Positions 22,334 through 33,862 of a stretch of 64,000 bases of DNA are shown piece by piece. The DNA is taken from contig NW_023503572.1 in NCBI RefSeq assembly GCF_014529535.1, positions 434,001-498,000 on the forward strand, given 5' to 3'. Both the position numbers and the translations under genes were made by a program. The notes under the pieces are model-generated. The model saw nothing but the letters and a program-made list of their open reading frames with translations, made no database searches and had not been told where the DNA came from. Numbering within the stretch: the stretch's first letter is position 1; every line of letters begins with the position of its first letter. Source of the stretch: Bradysia coprophila (lineage: Eukaryota; Arthropoda; Insecta; Diptera; Sciaridae).

Positions 22334-23051
22334 TTAGCATCGAGATGCTAATTGCCAGTCCTCTTGACCCAGTTGGTGTGGCTTACATAGTGGGAAGAGA
22401 TTCGGATACGTAAACTCGGCATCGTATGCGTTTATTTCGTCAGCCTGTGGTCCGGTTGATCCACTTCCCAAGACACCGTCGTCGACTCCGCCATCAGTAA
22501 TCAAATACTGATCGAAGAATTGATATTTTGCTATTCCATCCATCAATTCGTAACTTCTACATCTGCGTATGAAATCTGACATTACGCAGCGCTTTATTGG
22601 GAGCGAAATTGCGAAGCAAATGTGTATATCAGATATGTACGCAATATAAGAGTTTTGTGCTGCGCTGTTGTCAAGTTCCTTCAGACATTTGATGTATTTC
22701 TTACTGCATTCGCAGTTTCTGATAACGTACTGCTCTCTATTGTGCAACCCATGCTTGATGTTTGATACGGGTATTTCATCAGTGCATTGATCAATGTGAT
22801 CTCGGCAACATGATGTTACTGCGATTCGTTCGGCTTCTTTATGTAGAGACCCGAACTTAATATTTTGACAATAGCTTGATGCTCTTTGTTCTAAAATGGT
22901 TTGTGGATTCAGCGATGGAGCATTTTATACACGATAAAATCTAATTACCTTCCTGTTCATTGCCATATATTGAATTGTACGAATCTATGTTGTTGCCGTT
23001 AACAGCTACGTTGAAAATTAGTAATGACAAAAACACATATTTGCTCGCCAT
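22334..23051 (-). CDS. Secreted group III phospholipase A2-like protein
   Basis: Two exons: 22949-23051 (ATG at 23051) and 22334-22890, with a 58-nt intron (GTAATT...TTTTAG), giving about 219 residues. The first 18 or so residues form a signal peptide (MASKYVFLSLLIFNVAVNG). Residues 62-70 (CCRDHIDQC) and the following KHGLHNREQ and CECSKKYIKCL match the His/Asp region and Cys pattern of bee-venom-type PLA2, which cleaves the sn-2 ester of phospholipids. However, the WCGxG calcium loop normally upstream is not present (SSYCQNIKFG stands there), and one residue is inserted between His66 and Asp68. Catalysis is therefore doubtful. The C-terminal 90 residues, acidic and Gly-rich, are not part of the core. 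TTTCACTTTCAG immediately before the ATG resembles an acceptor, so a 5' UTR intron is possible. Confidence 0.8.
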
Positions 23052-24262
23052 TTTTTCTGAAAGTGAAATTATGAAATAAATTAAAATGGCGCGATTTGAT
23101 TTTATTACTGTGTAGATACAGACGTGGTATTGTGGATTATATCATGGCCCTACGTTAGTGAAGGGCCGTGACGCAGGTCCGTTCACACTAAAAAATTGAA
23201 AACAATTTTCCGTAGGACTCAGGAACATATACACGACCTTTTGACTTTTCCCCTCACCTCCTACTATCCCCAAAGTGTTTTATTCGTAATCTGGGTGTCG
23301 ATACGAGTTCAACGAGCTATCACACGTCTCATAAAGTTCAAAATTGGCAGAGATATTAATTTTCAAACTTTGGAAAATCGTATGAAGAAATTCATTTTCA
23401 TACACTTTGAAATTAGGAATGTCGGATTCACAAAAATTATGGATTTTTTCTGCATTTTTCGCAATAAAACCAAAAATAATGAGACCCGTGTTTCATATTT
23501 TGTCGAACAAATTGATAATTTTTAAGTATTTCCGGTTTATAAGTTCCGTTCCCGCCCAAAAAATTGTGGAATCCACATAGAGTATTAAGTTTGCAACATA
23601 ATATCGGTTCACTTCATTTACCGCATTTACCCCACCAATGAATTTTTGTTTTGATTAATGTCAAAAAATGTCAGTAAATTTTTTTCTTGAAAATATTTTC
23701 GGTAGAAAAGTGGTGTTATTTCCACTAATTTGAACTGATTTACTTCAAATCTTCGCCATAAAAGAGTGTTGTAAGTGTTGTGATTAGTGAAATCAACAAA
23801 AATTTCGGAAAATTCTCCTTAATCAGTTTAAAGCTAAATTGTTGTACGGAAATCTTTCGTGTGATCTGGAATTTTAATTTTTTTTTAATAACTTGTTATT
23901 GATTGTGTAAATATATGTCAGCTATAACTCGGAAAATATGTAAGATGTAGAGAGAGTTCGTTTAAGAGGGCCAAGTACTTTCTAAAGAGTCATCTGTTGT
24001 ATGGTAGCAAAAACACTCAAATTTTCGAAGAAATGTTAGAAAATGTTGCACAATTTGTGTAACGTCCTGCTTCAAAACTAGCAATTTCCCGTTTTATTGG
24101 CAATGAAAATAACAAAATTTACACTTTACACTACGTTATTGCAGATACAATTCTTTGGATAAATTGTTGGTTTGCATAAAAACAACGTTTTTAATCAACA
24201 CTGCACTTACCAATTTACATACCGGAATACAAATTTCACGTGTGACGAAAATAAAAACCAAA
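23052..24262. other. Intergenic upstream of the phospholipase-like gene
   Basis: A TATAAT-like site near 23139 lies upstream of the gene on the minus strand but is weak. The rest is AT-rich with no supported gene. Confidence 0.35.
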
Positions 24263-24749
24263 ACAGTGGAGGTGTGACGCAAGTCCTGTATCCACTTACA
24301 AAAGAACTGATATCGGAGTAGGTGACGCTTACAGATTCGACACGCAAAAAGATATGCGTCACAAATGGCAGCTACTGAGGAAAGCACGCGAAAGTTTATT
24401 CAACAAAAAATTTACCCGAAAAATTTTAGAAAGAAACTTTAAAAAAATTTGCGTCATAAGTGGTAGATGTTGAGGAAGCAAAATTTTTAAAATTGTAAAA
24501 TATATTGCTTGAAAAAATAGAATTCAAAACGAAGAAAGCCGAATCATCATCTGCCACTTCTTGACACAATTTTTTTGTTATGATTTTCTTTCTAAAAATT
24601 TTCGGGTAAAATTTTTGTTGATTAAACTTTTGCGTGCTTTCTTCAGCAGCTGCCATTTGTCTTTTTACGTGTTGAATCTGTAAGCGTCACCTACTCCGAT
24701 ATCAGTTCTTTTGTAAGTGGATACAGGACTTGCGTCACACCTCCACTGT
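24263..24749. mobile_element. Complete MITE with >70-bp TIRs (GATATC/TGACGC family)
   Basis: The ends read ACAGTGGAGGTGTGACGCAA and its complement. The arms stay matched through GATATCGGAGTAGGTGACGC, and inner parts (GCAGCTACTGAGGAAAG and its inverse) also pair. It is 487 bp and non-coding. The target duplication is unclear. Confidence 0.8.
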
Positions 24750-25659
24750 AAGTGGTTTTGCGCGATTTATCTTTTCTAATGTAAGCTGATTCATTTATCA
24801 ATCTTCAATCTTTTCAATGTAATGTAATAATGCTGACTGCAATTACTCTTTTGAAGCTCATTTATCGTCTTTAGATGTTGAGAGGACATTTTTACACATA
24901 ACAAGGAATGGAGCTCCTTCACCGTTCTTGCATGCTAAAAACAACCCAAACTTGGAAATAGATGAATTAACAATGAGACATTATAAATCGAAAAAAGAAT
25001 TGCAGCGCATAAATGATTGTTGGAATCCGTGTTAAGTGTGTGTTCGTGTTGTGTGCGGTGTTTGTTTTTGGATTGATAAATGAACCTTGCTACTATATCA
25101 CTCTCAAAAACATCTTCACAGAAAAAGAAAGGAACACAATTGCAATACTGTAACATCGTGTAAGTATTTTTCAGTTTAGAAAGAAAGGTTTGAACACTGT
25201 ACGAAAATAGACAAATTGAAAAATATTCTTACCCTGCTTTGCATTGACCTCAAAAACAGAAAGTGGAACTGTGTGACTATAAATGAATTTCAACTTATAT
25301 AATGCGTTATGCAATGAAATGCAGTTACAATCACTTCATTTTTACGTGAACTTAGATGTGATAATGATCCATATCGGCATAAACTAACATGTTGAGCAAG
25401 CACATACATATTATCGGCATAAACTAGTGTGTTGAGCAAGCGCATTTGTTGTTTGAGTCTGAGTTTTTCGAGATTTCATAAAGTGTGGACTTTGTTTTCG
25501 GTTGTGTCTGGGAGTTGCGGGAAGTAGCGCAACTATAGTCAGATATCAAATATTTGCTGTACAGTTACTTGTAAAGCTTTTCAACATTTACCAGCAATCC
25601 AAATTCATTCATCAGAGTACATTTCTAAATATTTACGTAGAAAATTCATTTCCTACTTA
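24750..25659. other. Intergenic, nothing coding seen
   Basis: AT-rich. A short direct repeat (ATCGGCATAAACTA) lies at about 25372 and 25412. No gene is supported. Confidence 0.35.
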
Positions 25660-26031
25660 TCAAGCAACCACACATCGTGGAGAATCCAAAGTGGTGTCAA
25701 AATGAAGGTATTGGAGCCAAATGCAGAGTGCTGGAGGGAACAATGAATTTTTGTTGGAGAGTCTAGCATGCCTGACAAGTCGTCGAACAAATGTTTTTTG
25801 TATTTTGTAATGCGGCAATTTGACATAGATGTCAGACCTCCGCCTTATGAGGGACTGATATGCGCGTGGGTTTTCAGTCTAACAGGATGTTTCTTCTAAA
25901 TGAAAGACAAGCATTTAAGGGTCAGGCACGCTAGACCTTCCAACAAAAATTCCTTTTTCCTTCCAGCATTCTGCATTTGGCTCCAATACCTTCATTTTGA
26001 CACCACTTTGGATTCCCCACAATGTGTGGTT
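25660..26031. repeat. Inverted repeat (~105-bp arms)
   Basis: 25670-25775 and 25920-26025 are inverted copies (GAATCCAAAGTGGTGTCAAA in both) around about 145 bp. A short foldback element is likely. The LINE at 26032-27452 is inserted in its right arm. Confidence 0.75.
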
Positions 26032-27452
26032 ATTATTTATTTAGCGTATGGTATTCACTCTCCGTCAAAAGTTACAATTCGATTAAGTCAAAGATTAAGT
26101 TAAAACAAAAATTACAAAAAAAAAAATCAAATCAGAAATATTTAAAATTAACATCACAGAGTCAGACTATTTAACCACTCTACAGCTTGGCTGTTCAGTT
26201 CCATCAGGTCACTCATAGTGCCGTTGTATTTAAAAATCGGACAGTCCATTAGTAGATGATTCGTCGTTTGATGCGGATTTCCACAGACACAACTTGGATC
26301 GTTAACATGTTTCCATTTGTACAGCATTTCGTTGCAACGTCCGTGCCCAGTCCTTAAACGGTTCAAGTTACACCATATTTTCCGAGGAAGCAGAAACTCT
26401 TTTGATCGGGCAGAGTGTCCATCAAAGTTGAATAGCTGGCTGCTTCTACCACAGTCTAACCATTTTTCCTTCCAAACCTCCTTGGGGTTGAAGTTGGTTG
26501 CTTGCAGAGTTTTAGCTGTGGTGACTGCTGGATGTCGTGACTTTAGCCGTTCTAACATCGGTACAGCGAAATCGTCTTTCAGCGGAATTTGGTGACTGCT
26601 TGATATTCTGCGATACAAGGAAAGCAAGTTGATTTCCCGTCTAATGGTCGGTGGCTTTATACAACTCAGTGCTGGTAACCATTCGACTGGGGTTGAAGAT
26701 ACGGTGCCGGTAATCGTCCTCATTGCTTTGTTAAGCTCCACGTCCACTTTGTAGGCATGTGCACTGTTGAGCCAGGATGAGCTGCAGTATTCGGCACAGG
26801 AGTACAGCAGAGCAAGAGCAGTTGTTCTTAAACAAGCAGCAGATGCACCCCACGATGTGCCAGTGAGCTTACGAAGCAGGTTGTTCCTAGTGCTGAGTTT
26901 CAACCGTAATTTGTCGATATGCTTGCCATATGTCAGTGACCGATCAAGCTTAATTCCAAGGTATTGGGGCTCGAAGTCATGATTAAGTTTTGTTCCATCA
27001 AACATCACATGCAATTCCATCTTTGTCAGTTTGTTGTTTAAATGAAAGCAGGAAGAAACGGTTTTCGATTTGCTGGGTACAAGTCGCCATTGTTTGCAAT
27101 ATCGGACGAAAGTTGTCATGTCTCTGGTTAGCAATTTGTTTATTTCGCTGAACAGTTTGTGCTGAACTGCATACGCCATGTCATCCGCATATAGGAACTT
27201 TCGAGCGATCGAAGGTGGTAGGTCGTGGATGTACAAGTTGAAAAGGAGGCACGACAGTACGGATCCTTGAGCCAATCCGTTGTTTAGTTTTCTGAAACGG
27301 CTGCATCGATCGTTGAGCAAAATTTGGACGATATTGACAGCTAAGTAGATATTGCCAATTTTGGTGCTGTCTTTTTCTTATAAAAAATAATCTACCTACC
27401 GGAAGCCAAACCTGCCTCAATGGCCTCTTGGCAACTCTTAAGTGTCTCAAGT
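26032..27452 (-). pseudogene. 5'-truncated Jockey-like LINE with 13-bp target duplication
   Basis: ACAATGTGTGGTT flanks the element at 26019-26031 and 27453-27465. The minus-strand frame 26154-27320 (readable to about 27370) encodes the RT palm: GLAQGSVLSCLLFNLYI (motif B region), FLYADDMAYAV (catalytic YADD), the QYLGIKLDRSLTYGKHI block, thumb, and a terminal Cys-rich segment (CVCGNPHQTTNHLLMDCP). Upstream, residues such as VLETLKSCQEAIEAGLASG lie in another frame, with a TAG between, so the copy is also frame-broken. The endonuclease and N-terminal RT motifs are absent. The 3' end has an AATAAATA-like tail next to the duplication. Confidence 0.9.
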
Positions 27453-27465
27453 ACAATGTGTGGTT

Positions 27466-29080
27466 GCCGAAATATACACTACCCTCGTCTTATTAGAAAA
27501 AATGAACCAAAAAAGATTTTCAATCTATTTCGAAAAATCTCTTCCGCCACCAAAATTTTGAATCTAGTTTGCATTTGAACCAATGCACCACCAAAATTTT
27601 GAAGTAAGTCCGATGTGAACGGTACGATCTGTACGTCTAGACTCATTCACAATTGCTCCTTTTTCTGACAGGTCATTATTGTTGGAAATTATCGTTTATG
27701 TTTGGATATTATTGTTATTGTTTGAATTATCGTTATTGGCTGACGACCTCTAATATACTCGATTATTTTCGATACCACTTTATTGTAACGTATAATTTTA
27801 CCATACGAATATTAACACAGTACATGACATACAAGCATCTGCTTATATAGCGATAGTATACGAAGAAAAAGACGTGATGTGGACTGTGTTATTTAAAATT
27901 TTTCAATTATTTTTAAGAAACATATTTAACAGGGTGGCCCGGAGTTTGGATAAATATATTTTATTGATTACTGTGGTTCTGGTTCACCATGTCACAGTAC
28001 TTGTTGTTCAATTGAATTTAGCACAGCACAGAAACTATATTGACCATGTTTTGAGATGTCTAGAATTCAGACTTTCAGGTCTTTTGCGGTTTAAATCACG
28101 AGATTATATTCTAATTTCCCGACTTACCATTTCTTTTGCAGAAAACATATGAGTGGTCAAATCGTGTCCTTTGTGCAAAATAAGACTCGAATCACGAACA
28201 ACTTTTGAAGGGAATTTTGTAGGTTGTTAGACTTTGGTTATGGTTTGCATGTATACGTAGGCAACAGTTCTATGCGCGTAGCACCGACCGTAAGGCAAGT
28301 GCAGAAAACGGGAAATTTCACTCCCGTAACGCAAATTCTATCATCTGATTGGCTCAAAATCTCTCCTGAATCTCTCCAAATGGCGTTGATTGGATTGATT
28401 ATTCTCTTTTGCTCTCTGCACTTGTCTTATAGAAAATATTCGTTGGCTGATGAAATCACCGAAAGCTCTGTGTTTCTCTTGTAAAGATAGATGACTTGTT
28501 TTCGTTGTATGAGTTAAGACATACAATACAAACAATATCAACTAGCCTTGGGTTGGGAGATAGGAAAATGTGCAATGACAAGTACCCCAAGGCAAGTTCT
28601 ATTTAACTGGTCTTCGAAACAGAGGGGAAAACCACTGACCAAAAGGGTGGCAAATCAATTCAATTCCTTCAATTACCTGATTAATTTTATTATTGAGTTT
28701 TGGCATGTGCTGCAACCTAACAAAGTGAATTTCACTTGTGTCCAACATTATAAAAACTACGAATTACGAGAAATTGAAAGTAATAGCCAAGACCGGAAAC
28801 TGGTCGTTCTTTTTTGCGTTCGTTAAGTTCTTTCGTTAATCATACTCATCCGTATTTCCTTTCATTTCCATTCAATTTCTCGTATTTCCAGTCAATTCCT
28901 TGTAACTCATGTGTGTAATCAATTACCCGAGTAGTTTCCCCCTCGTTCGGAACTCTCGCTTTGACATGACAGTCTATAGAGTGCGTTGTTTGTGATACTG
29001 TAAACCTTGTGGCCTCTCCAAAGTTTACTGTCTCGATTGTTTGTTCATCCATTAGTTCGCCCATCTAAGGCGTTAATAAA
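27466..29080. other. Intergenic, no supported gene
   Basis: Several short open frames exist, but none has codon bias or motifs I trust. No long repeat was recognised. Confidence 0.35.
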
Positions 29081-29195
29081 TCAATGCTGCCGTAATTTGG
29101 ATAAAAAACAATTTCCAGTGGAAATAACAAAAGAATTTCCAGTAATCTTTTGTTATTTTATTGGAAATTGTTTTTCTTCCGAATTACGGCAGAAT
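29081..29195. mobile_element. Small hairpin element (~110 bp)
   Basis: CTGCCGTAATTTGGA at about 29089 pairs with TTCCGAATTACGGCAG at about 29177-29192. The matched arms extend through AACAATTTCCA and TAACAAAAGA. It could be a tiny MITE or a source of hairpin RNA. Confidence 0.65.
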
Positions 29196-29324
29196 AGTGC
29201 TTTGTGGTTAATTCGTCTGTTTTCCACTATTCAATTGAGTGCCATTGTGAGAGTGCAATAATGTTTTCATTATTACCCTAGAGGTCATAAAAAAAACTAT
29301 TAATCTAGGTGCTTAAGAGTCAAT

Positions 29325-30269
29325 TAGGGAATGCAGTACCGGGCCGGTTCTTTGGAACCGGTTCTCGGTACTGAAATTGTGGAACCGGTACTCAGTACCG
29401 GTTCTAGAAAGCTTTTTAAACAACCATTTTTTACATTTTGATGGAGTTTCAACTAGTTGCCACACTGAAAAATACGATTTTGTGAATTATCCCTCTCTGA
29501 ACGCATATTTTGCCTCTTGTCTGGCCGATTGAAATAAATTAAATACCGAAATAATTGACAATTTTTGGCAAGTTTCTAAAATTAATCGGAACGGGATGGT
29601 CCTCAATAGTTATTCTCGAACGTTCGAGGGCGATCAATTAGAGAAATTGCTTAAAATCAATCAGGTATACACAAATAACTATTGTATGACAAGGGTTTAA
29701 AAGATGGAAAGTAGAGCTGAGGTCATTAAATACACGAAAATTAGACTTTTCAACTTTAATCCAGAGTTTTGTAACGTATTTCACGCATGCTGTGTGCGTC
29801 GAAAATTTATGGAATTCGATGAAAAGAACGATTTTCAACCCGCAATCATGTAATAGTCATTTACGTCACAAGGACAAAGGTCCGAAAGTACTTTTCCGTG
29901 TGACGTATTGAGTTTTTCATGCTTGCTATGGGAACCGAAAGTGAAAAAATTTCAATTTTGAGGGGCGAAAGTTTACTTGTCCCTCAAAATTGACATTTTT
30001 ACTTTCGGTTCCCATAGGAAGCATGAAAAACAGTTTTTCTTATTAATGATCAATTCTAGAATCCAATAGTTTGCTTTCGATGTTTTAATACTATTTGAGT
30101 GGAAACAATTTACTAAGTGTTTGAAGAGCTTCTGTCACGCATGGAGACAGCTACCGAACAGGAAAAGTGCTGATTTGTAGGAACCGGTTTCAGATTAAAA
30201 AGAACCGTATTACGGTTCTCAAAGAACCGGTTCTTGGTACCGGTTCTGGCACCGGTTCTGCATTCCCTA
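29325..30269. mobile_element. Non-autonomous hAT-like element
   Basis: The termini are TAGGGAATGCAG and its complement. The flanks GAGTCAAT (29317-29324) and GAGTAAAT (30270-30277) form an 8-bp target duplication with one mismatch, as expected for hAT. Both ends are packed with subterminal GGAACCGGTTC-type palindromes. Inside, about 29912-30032 is a hairpin with arms of about 50 bp (CTATGGGAACCGAAAGT and its inverse). No transposase frame is present. Confidence 0.8.
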
Positions 30270-30277
30270 GAGTAAAT

Positions 30278-31772
30278 TCTCCAAAACTTCGAACAGTCGG
30301 GATTCAGACCCGATAAAAAATGACTACCGTAGTACCGTTCCAGACGCTGTTCCAGCAGTTGGGCCCACTGAAAGTAGGAAAAATCTACATTTTGGCACCA
30401 AAGTTTTTTCCAAGACTTCTGTAGGCTTTCAGCACAAAGGTACTGGGTTCATTTATATGTGGAACGATAGTGGGTGAGGCCAGCTGCAACACCCCATACT
30501 CAGTTCCGTGGAACATCGAAGCTTCAGGGAAGGCGGACTCTCCGAACATATTTTTAGTCATAGCTCTCGTGGATGTACTCGCACCAGCCAGAGCACTCTA
30601 AGTGTAGGTCTTTCCAAGGCCGACATTCGTACAAGATTACAATAATTTAAAATATTTTTTTCGTTGAGTTATTGCCGAAAAACTGTTTTCGGTACCATCT
30701 GACATGTCTTTACTTTTGAACGCTTTTCACAGAAAATTAATTTGTTTTTCGAAAAAATGAAAGATACGTGTTTGCTAGAATTGAAAGACGAATTCAACGA
30801 GCTATCACTCATTAAAATCGGAGACCGCTTGTTCCCAAAGTTAATAAAATCACCTGAAGTTTTGGCGAGATGACTTTTAATCAATAACTTCAACAGATAC
30901 GATTTCTGATTAACGTCAAATTGTGTACAGTTATGAAGGTTAATGAGTTAAATACTGTCGACCAACAAACCAGCCCACCCTGCCGCCGCTATAAGTGAAA
31001 AACCTCGAATGAACTAAAGTTCTTAGAGGGCTGTTCGCTCGTGTACAAAGTACAAGCAAGTATCATTAAGCTCTAACTCGTAGTTTTGTAGCTGACATCT
31101 TGGAATATCCATTGACGTTTTTTCAAGCGAAAAATTCTTCTAAGAAATTCTTAGAATGGAACGACGATTCATTTCAGCCATAGTGATAGTTCCTTTGGAT
31201 TGCCGAAGGTGTGAATTTCGACTGTTCGCAGTTTTTGCGAATTGACTCTTAACTACTAGGAATAGTAAACAGCATGTAATGATGATAGAGTCACCTATTG
31301 CCAATGCAATAAGCCGAGGTCGGTAAACACACAAGAAGTACTATTTCCATCATTTGCCTCATTGCCAAGTAAGGCATTTTATTCAAAAACTTTAGGTAAA
31401 GTTTTGGATCCGAGCAGTAAAGTTAACTTTACCTCACGTTTTTAAATAAAAGTTATTGAAGACTCCTCAATCAATTTCCAGTGAAAAAAAAAATATTTCT
31501 TCTGCCACAAAAGAAATGGTTATATTAAATGAGCGCTTGGTACATAAACGAAACGTGTTGACGTGTATCCAAAATGAACATAACATATAATTCTCAAATA
31601 GAATTGCAAATAGCAAATTTCGGCAATTTTAGAAAAACAACTGATTAAAGAAAATAGCTTTTTATAAGTCGAAAATAAATTCACACATTCATATGAATGA
31701 CATTATTTTTAACCGAAACTCTTTTGTGACTAAGAGATAACGATCAGCTATATAAGGAAACACATCGCAAAA
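30278..31772. other. Intergenic, upstream of the FAS fragment
   Basis: AT-rich with no gene recognised. TATATAAGG at about 31749 lies close to the FAS start, but too close to be a confident TATA box. Confidence 0.35.
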
Positions 31773-33056
31773 ATGTCAAACGGCATGAACGGTTACGCAA
31801 ATCAGTCCGAATTGCATAGCAGCGATGAATCGGAAAAGATTGTTATATCAGGCACTGCTGGACGCTTTCCGAATCAGGCATGAGCGCCGCCGAAAATAAG
31901 CCGCCGATTAAGCCGCCGCCGGCCATTTTTGAGCAAGCCGCGCCGCAGCCGAGCCGGTGCCAAAAACACGGCTAAAGATTTCGAATGGGTGAAATAATTT
32001 TGAAAACCGAGATTCCTGTTGATCCTAAGCAGCTCAAGTACATTTTGAATTTTTTTTTTCAAAATTAAGAAAATTTTGAAAATTTTCTTGAATTTTCATG
32101 AATTTTCCAGAATGGTATATTACGTCCTCGCTTCTAAGTTTGTTGTTTTGGCAAGTATGACCTTTGCGGAACGAGCCGAAGGCGCACAATCAGTTAATTC
32201 ACAAATTTGAGAAAACTTTACCGATCTTTGCGAATTTTCTCGATTTTTTTTCTTTTCAATTTTTACTTGATTTTCGTCAGCTTTCGATTTCTTCTCGAAA
32301 ACCATTTTCTTAATGAGTTAAATGAGTGTGGAGCATGATTTTCCATTTAGTTCAAGTTTTGAGGCAATAAAACTTGACGTGTTAGTGAACCTTAGACTTA
32401 GAGACTTGCTTGTAACAAGACCAGTTCCACTTGCACTTTGAACAACCTAATCTACCTACATTTTCGCTTTCCGTACAATTTCATTTTCATGCTTACTAGT
32501 TCATTTTCCATGAATTTATCTAAACGTTTTTATTTTGAAAAAAAAAGTTAAAAGGAACCTCCAGCCGAGCCGTTTTAAGCCGGCTCAAGCCGATTTTTTC
32601 GCCGCCGCCGAGAAAGTTTTTTCGGCTAGTCGCCGCTGAGGTTTCTCCGTTGGCGCTCATGCCTGTTCCGAATTCGCGAAATGTTGATCATTTTTCGTAC
32701 AATTTGTACAATAAAATTGATATGGTCGATGACGACGAACGTCGTTTCAAACATATCAAAGGCATTTCTCCTCGGAATGGCAAAGTATACGATTTGGAAA
32801 AGTTTGACGCTGGCTTCTTTAGGGTCAAATCGTCTTTTGCCAGTTCAATGCATCCCCAAATAAGATGTTTATTAGAACATGCTGTGGAGGCAGGTGTTCA
32901 TCCAAATGAAATTGCCGGTAAACGAGTCGGAGTGTTCAGTGCTGCTAGCGATTTTGAGCAAATAAATGGAAACAACTTCAAGGCAGACGCCTACTCAATA
33001 ATTGGGGGAACAAAATCGATTGTTGCTAATCTCATTTCACAGTTTTTGGATCTCAA
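31773..33056 (+). pseudogene. Fatty acid synthase 5' fragment (ketoacyl-synthase start), disrupted
   Basis: From ATG 31773 the frame gives a short leader then SEKIVISGTAGRFPN, the opening of the beta-ketoacyl synthase domain of animal FAS. It is broken at 31874 by a hAT-like insertion. Removing 31875-32665 and one 8-bp duplication joins the frame directly to NSRNVDHFSYNLYNKIDMVD, and on through the motifs FDAGFFRVKSSFASSMHPQ and EAGVHPNEIAGKRVGVFSAA to SQFLDLK. At that point (33056) family B repeat begins and the rest, including the catalytic Cys motif (DTACSSS in the family), is missing from the window. FAS normally exceeds 2,000 residues and about 160 remain. The pieces keep an open frame, so the loss is probably recent. 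A true gene with the remainder far downstream across repeats is less likely. Confidence 0.85.
31875..32665. mobile_element. hAT-like element inserted in FAS (791 bp)
   Basis: The TIR is CAGGCATGAGCGCC at 31875 and its complement ending at 32665. TTCCGAAT is duplicated on both sides (31867-31874, 32666-32673). The GC-rich ends are full of GCCGCCG and GCCGAGCCGG repeats and contrast with an AT-rich core. There is no transposase. Confidence 0.9.
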
Positions 33057-33862
33057 AGTTTTTGAAATTATGTTCTCCGGAGCGTGAGCTAGGTCTCTTG
33101 GAGTGAGCTCTTATCTGGCTACTCGGCCGTACAGTGAACGTGGAGTATTTTGTCAATATCTCGAGTAAATTTTGACCGAATTTCATGATTTTTTTTTTGT
33201 TTGAAAGGTATGAACGAATGTAAAGCGTCGGTACTATTTCCGGTCTCCTAACAAAATGGCTGCCGGTGGCCATATTGGATTTTAATAAAAGTGATATATC
33301 TTGGGAAAAATGGTACTTAGAGAGTTTCTGTTAACATGGAAATAATTTGTTATGTGTGTGGGGTTTCAGGGATTCCATATACGGACATCTATATATACCT
33401 ATATACAGCTATATTGAGCTATATACAGGCATATAGAGCTATACAATAGCATATTCATCTGTGAAATGTTTATTTATAGGAAAATATAGGTAAATATAGC
33501 GGTATATAGCTGTTTAAATAGGAATTTATGAAAGTTGACTTCGTACGGGGCTGTCTATATTGCCTCCGGCAATTTATTTGTATATGCTAACAAGGCAAAG
33601 AAAGATAATGTAAGTGATTTTAAAGGGCGAATAGCTTTTCAGTAGAGAATGAAGTAAAAGAAATGAAGAGTTTCACAGTAAAGGCTTTTGATACGAATAG
33701 GTGTTTCGTACGGGTCGGCGTTAGCTATGTTTTTATTGCGGATTTGGCATCCCTCGACAACCACAATGGGTTTCCCCTTACTTAGGGAGTCCAATTCGAC
33801 GTGTTACAAACGTATGCGTAAACCTATAAGACCCCAGTACTTCGTACGGGTCTAATAATTAA
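33057..33862 (+). repeat. Family B repeat truncating FAS
   Basis: Starts at TTTTTGAAATTATGTTCTCC, the same internal sequence as 56.1 kb. It continues through the ACTCGGCCGTACAGTGAACG unit and TATATAGC-type short repeats (about 33395-33510), then GTACGGGTCGGCGTTAGC (about 33709), and ends with a complete inverted end block and hairpin AGTACTTCGTACGGGTCTAA. Confidence 0.85.
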
